From positions 1 to 7,597 of the forward strand of contig JAGVEG010000014.1 of the NCBI GenBank assembly GCA_020058355.1: DNA of 7,597 nt, in the 5' to 3' direction. How positions within the stretch are numbered: position 1 is the first letter of the stretch; the number at the start of each line of letters is the position of its first letter. Both the position numbers and the translations under genes were made by a program. The notes beneath the pieces are model-generated. The model worked only from the letters and a program-made list of their open reading frames with translations, searched no databases and was not told where the DNA came from. Shown here piece by piece: positions 6,620 to 7,597 of this stretch. This DNA comes from Candidatus Berkelbacteria bacterium (GTDB taxonomy: Bacteria; Patescibacteriota; UBA1384; CAILIB01).

Positions 6620-7546
6620 TCAGGCGATCAGAGAAAGCCTCTCGATAATTGCCGACCGTAGCACGGAGAAGTCTTTCACCGTTCTTACGATAGTAGCCTC
6701 ACTACCCTGCTCCACCTCTACTAACCGTGGATATTTGTCAGGCAATTGCCACTCAAATTGAAGGGTTTCAGTCTCAAAGAGTTCTGGCTGTAAGACATAC
6801 ATCATCGCTATCTCGTCATTAATCCAGCGACGCACAAGCTCGGGTGGGAAGTTTCCGTTTGCTAAGATTTCTTGTAGTTCTCCAAAGCTGTGTTCTGCCA
6901 GTTCTGCGAGCAAACGCACTGCAGGGTGAGAGATCACTTGAATCTTCGTAAATTCTTCCTCGGTCCAAATACTCTCGCTTTGGAATGTAAGGTCGCCGGG
7001 GACAATGGTCAGGTCAAAACCTGCCGTAAGTACTTTCTCGCTGGCGGCGACATCTTGCTGGAAGTTGTACTCAAAACCGCGCGGAACCTCTACGGAATCC
7101 ACAAGCGGCGGCGTGAGCATGCCACCCATAAGGACGAGCCGTTTTGTGAGCTGGAGTAATTCAGGGCACAGATCCAATGCGCGCGCGATATTGCAGAGTG
7201 GCCCAATGCCAACCAACGTTACTTCATGCGGATGCGCTTTGATCGTCGTAATGATTAGCCCTGCAGCAGCATCTTCGTGGTAGGACTCCTGATCGTAGGT
7301 GACACCAAAAGCATCAACCTCCCAGGTGGGCACCTTGAGTAGATTGCCAATACCTGCAGCAATCGGAATAGTGCTCTGCCCTAAAAGCTCGAGTAATCGA
7401 GCTGCTGCCGCTGCCCGAAAGGGAGTATTTCCCGTTACGGTAGTCAGACCAAGTAGCGTTACTTCAGAAGAGCTGGCGGCCAGCGTGATCGCCGCGGCAT
7501 CAGTCATCTCACTTCCGATATCAGTATCAATGAATAGTTTTTGCAT
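6620..7546 (-). CDS. Nucleoside hydrolase, inosine/uridine-preferring (IUNH) family
   Basis: Splits the N-glycosidic bond of ribonucleosides into base and ribose for salvage; cytosolic, calcium-dependent in the family. It has 308 residues, the usual length. The N-terminal motif is D7-T-D9-I-G, then S-E-M-T15-D16. Later elements are TTVTGN (35-40), GIGPLCNIA (113-121, the region that normally supplies a backbone metal ligand), LMGG (139-142), FEYN with E159 and N161 (the ribose-contacting EFN motif), and N243-D244-E-I-A (usually HDPLA). Family-conserved D9, D16 and D244 are present. The first aspartate of the usual DD pair is threonine (T15), and the usual histidine before the C-terminal aspartate is asparagine. 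These may alter substrate choice or activity. No Shine-Dalgarno site is visible; a weak promoter-like pair close to the ATG is listed separately. Confidence 0.93.
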   Translation of the reverse strand: MQKLFIDTDIGSEMTDAAAITLAASSSEVTLLGLTTVTGNTPFRAAAAARLLELLGQSTIPIAAGIGNLLKVPTWEVDAFGVTYDQESYHEDAAAGLIITTIKAHPHEVTLVGIGPLCNIARALDLCPELLQLTKRLVLMGGMLTPPLVDSVEVPRGFEYNFQQDVAASEKVLTAGFDLTIVPGDLTFQSESIWTEEEFTKIQVISHPAVRLLAELAEHSFGELQEILANGNFPPELVRRWINDEIAMMYVLQPELFETETLQFEWQLPDKYPRLVEVEQGSEATIVRTVKDFSVLRSAIIERLSLIA

Positions 7547-7554
7547 ATATCGGC

Positions 7555-7583
7555 TTAGTAGAAAGCAAATAAGAGAAGTCCAA
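7555..7583 (-). promoter_or_regulatory. Weak promoter candidate just upstream of the nucleoside hydrolase
   Basis: The minus strand shows TTGGAC (7578-7583), a 17-base spacer and TACTAA (7555-7560). Each hexamer matches the sigma-70 consensus in only 3 of 6 positions; the spacing is ideal. Transcription would start near 7546-7550, at or almost at the ATG, implying a leaderless or very short leader mRNA. Confidence 0.25.
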
Positions 7584-7597
7584 GTATCATCATCAAA

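Noticed and set aside
6615..6635. Hairpin TTCTCT/AGAGAA (9-base loop) around the hydrolase stop codon as a terminator
   Set aside because: The stem is only 6 pairs, AT-containing, overlaps the coding end and is not followed by a T-run on the transcribed strand.
5701..7283. Plus-strand open frames opposite the orphan gene, SDR and nucleoside hydrolase
   Set aside because: The minus-strand proteins carry clear family motifs or fit the operon spacing, while these do not.
1..7597. CRISPR array, tRNA, rRNA or insertion sequence
   Set aside because: No regularly spaced repeats, no cloverleaf-like stretches, no transposase motifs or terminal inverted repeats were seen; the window is almost fully coding.

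Overview
This is a bacterial window in which every supportable gene lies on the minus strand. Read in transcription order, from high to low coordinates, it holds a nucleoside hydrolase, a short-chain dehydrogenase/reductase (SDR), a small orphan protein, and then a four-gene Type I restriction-modification operon. Gene order, the 8-base gene overlaps and TAA, TAG and TGA stops fit standard bacterial code 11. Nothing here fixes the phylum. Overlapping downstream genes have clear Shine-Dalgarno sites, whereas the first gene of each unit (hydrolase, SDR, hsdM) has no obvious one.

Region 7597-5873 carries two metabolic genes with GC-rich composition (56% over 7021-7200 by hand count): an inosine/uridine-type nucleoside hydrolase and an SDR oxidoreductase. 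Fourteen bases after the SDR stop lies a 127-residue protein that I do not recognise. Its DNA is strikingly AT-rich (33% GC over 5521-5700), which suggests separate ancestry. A 145-base gap (5330-5474) follows. It carries a perfect 15-base palindrome just upstream of hsdM and two smaller dyads, and is the likely control region of the restriction operon.

Region 5329-1 is a Type I R-M operon of the EcoR124I (Type IC) kind: hsdM, a small accessory gene, hsdS and hsdR. HsdM and HsdS form the methyltransferase. HsdR adds the nuclease and translocase; its C-terminus lies beyond the left edge. hsdR is open from its start at 2332 to base 1 with no in-frame stop. The three internal junctions are all 8-base ATGANTAR stop/start overlaps, so the four proteins are probably translationally coupled.

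Two points stand out. First, hsdS has three perfect 12-base units in its central spacer, at the same architectural place as the EcoR124I/EcoR124II repeat whose copy number changes DNA specificity. Second, a 113-residue gene carrying a BRO-N/antirepressor-like helical segment is wedged between hsdM and hsdS. It is bounded on both sides by near-identical junction sequences, so its loss would recreate a normal hsdM-hsdS junction. It may be a module inserted into the operon, and a candidate accessory regulator or specificity factor. Its function is unknown.
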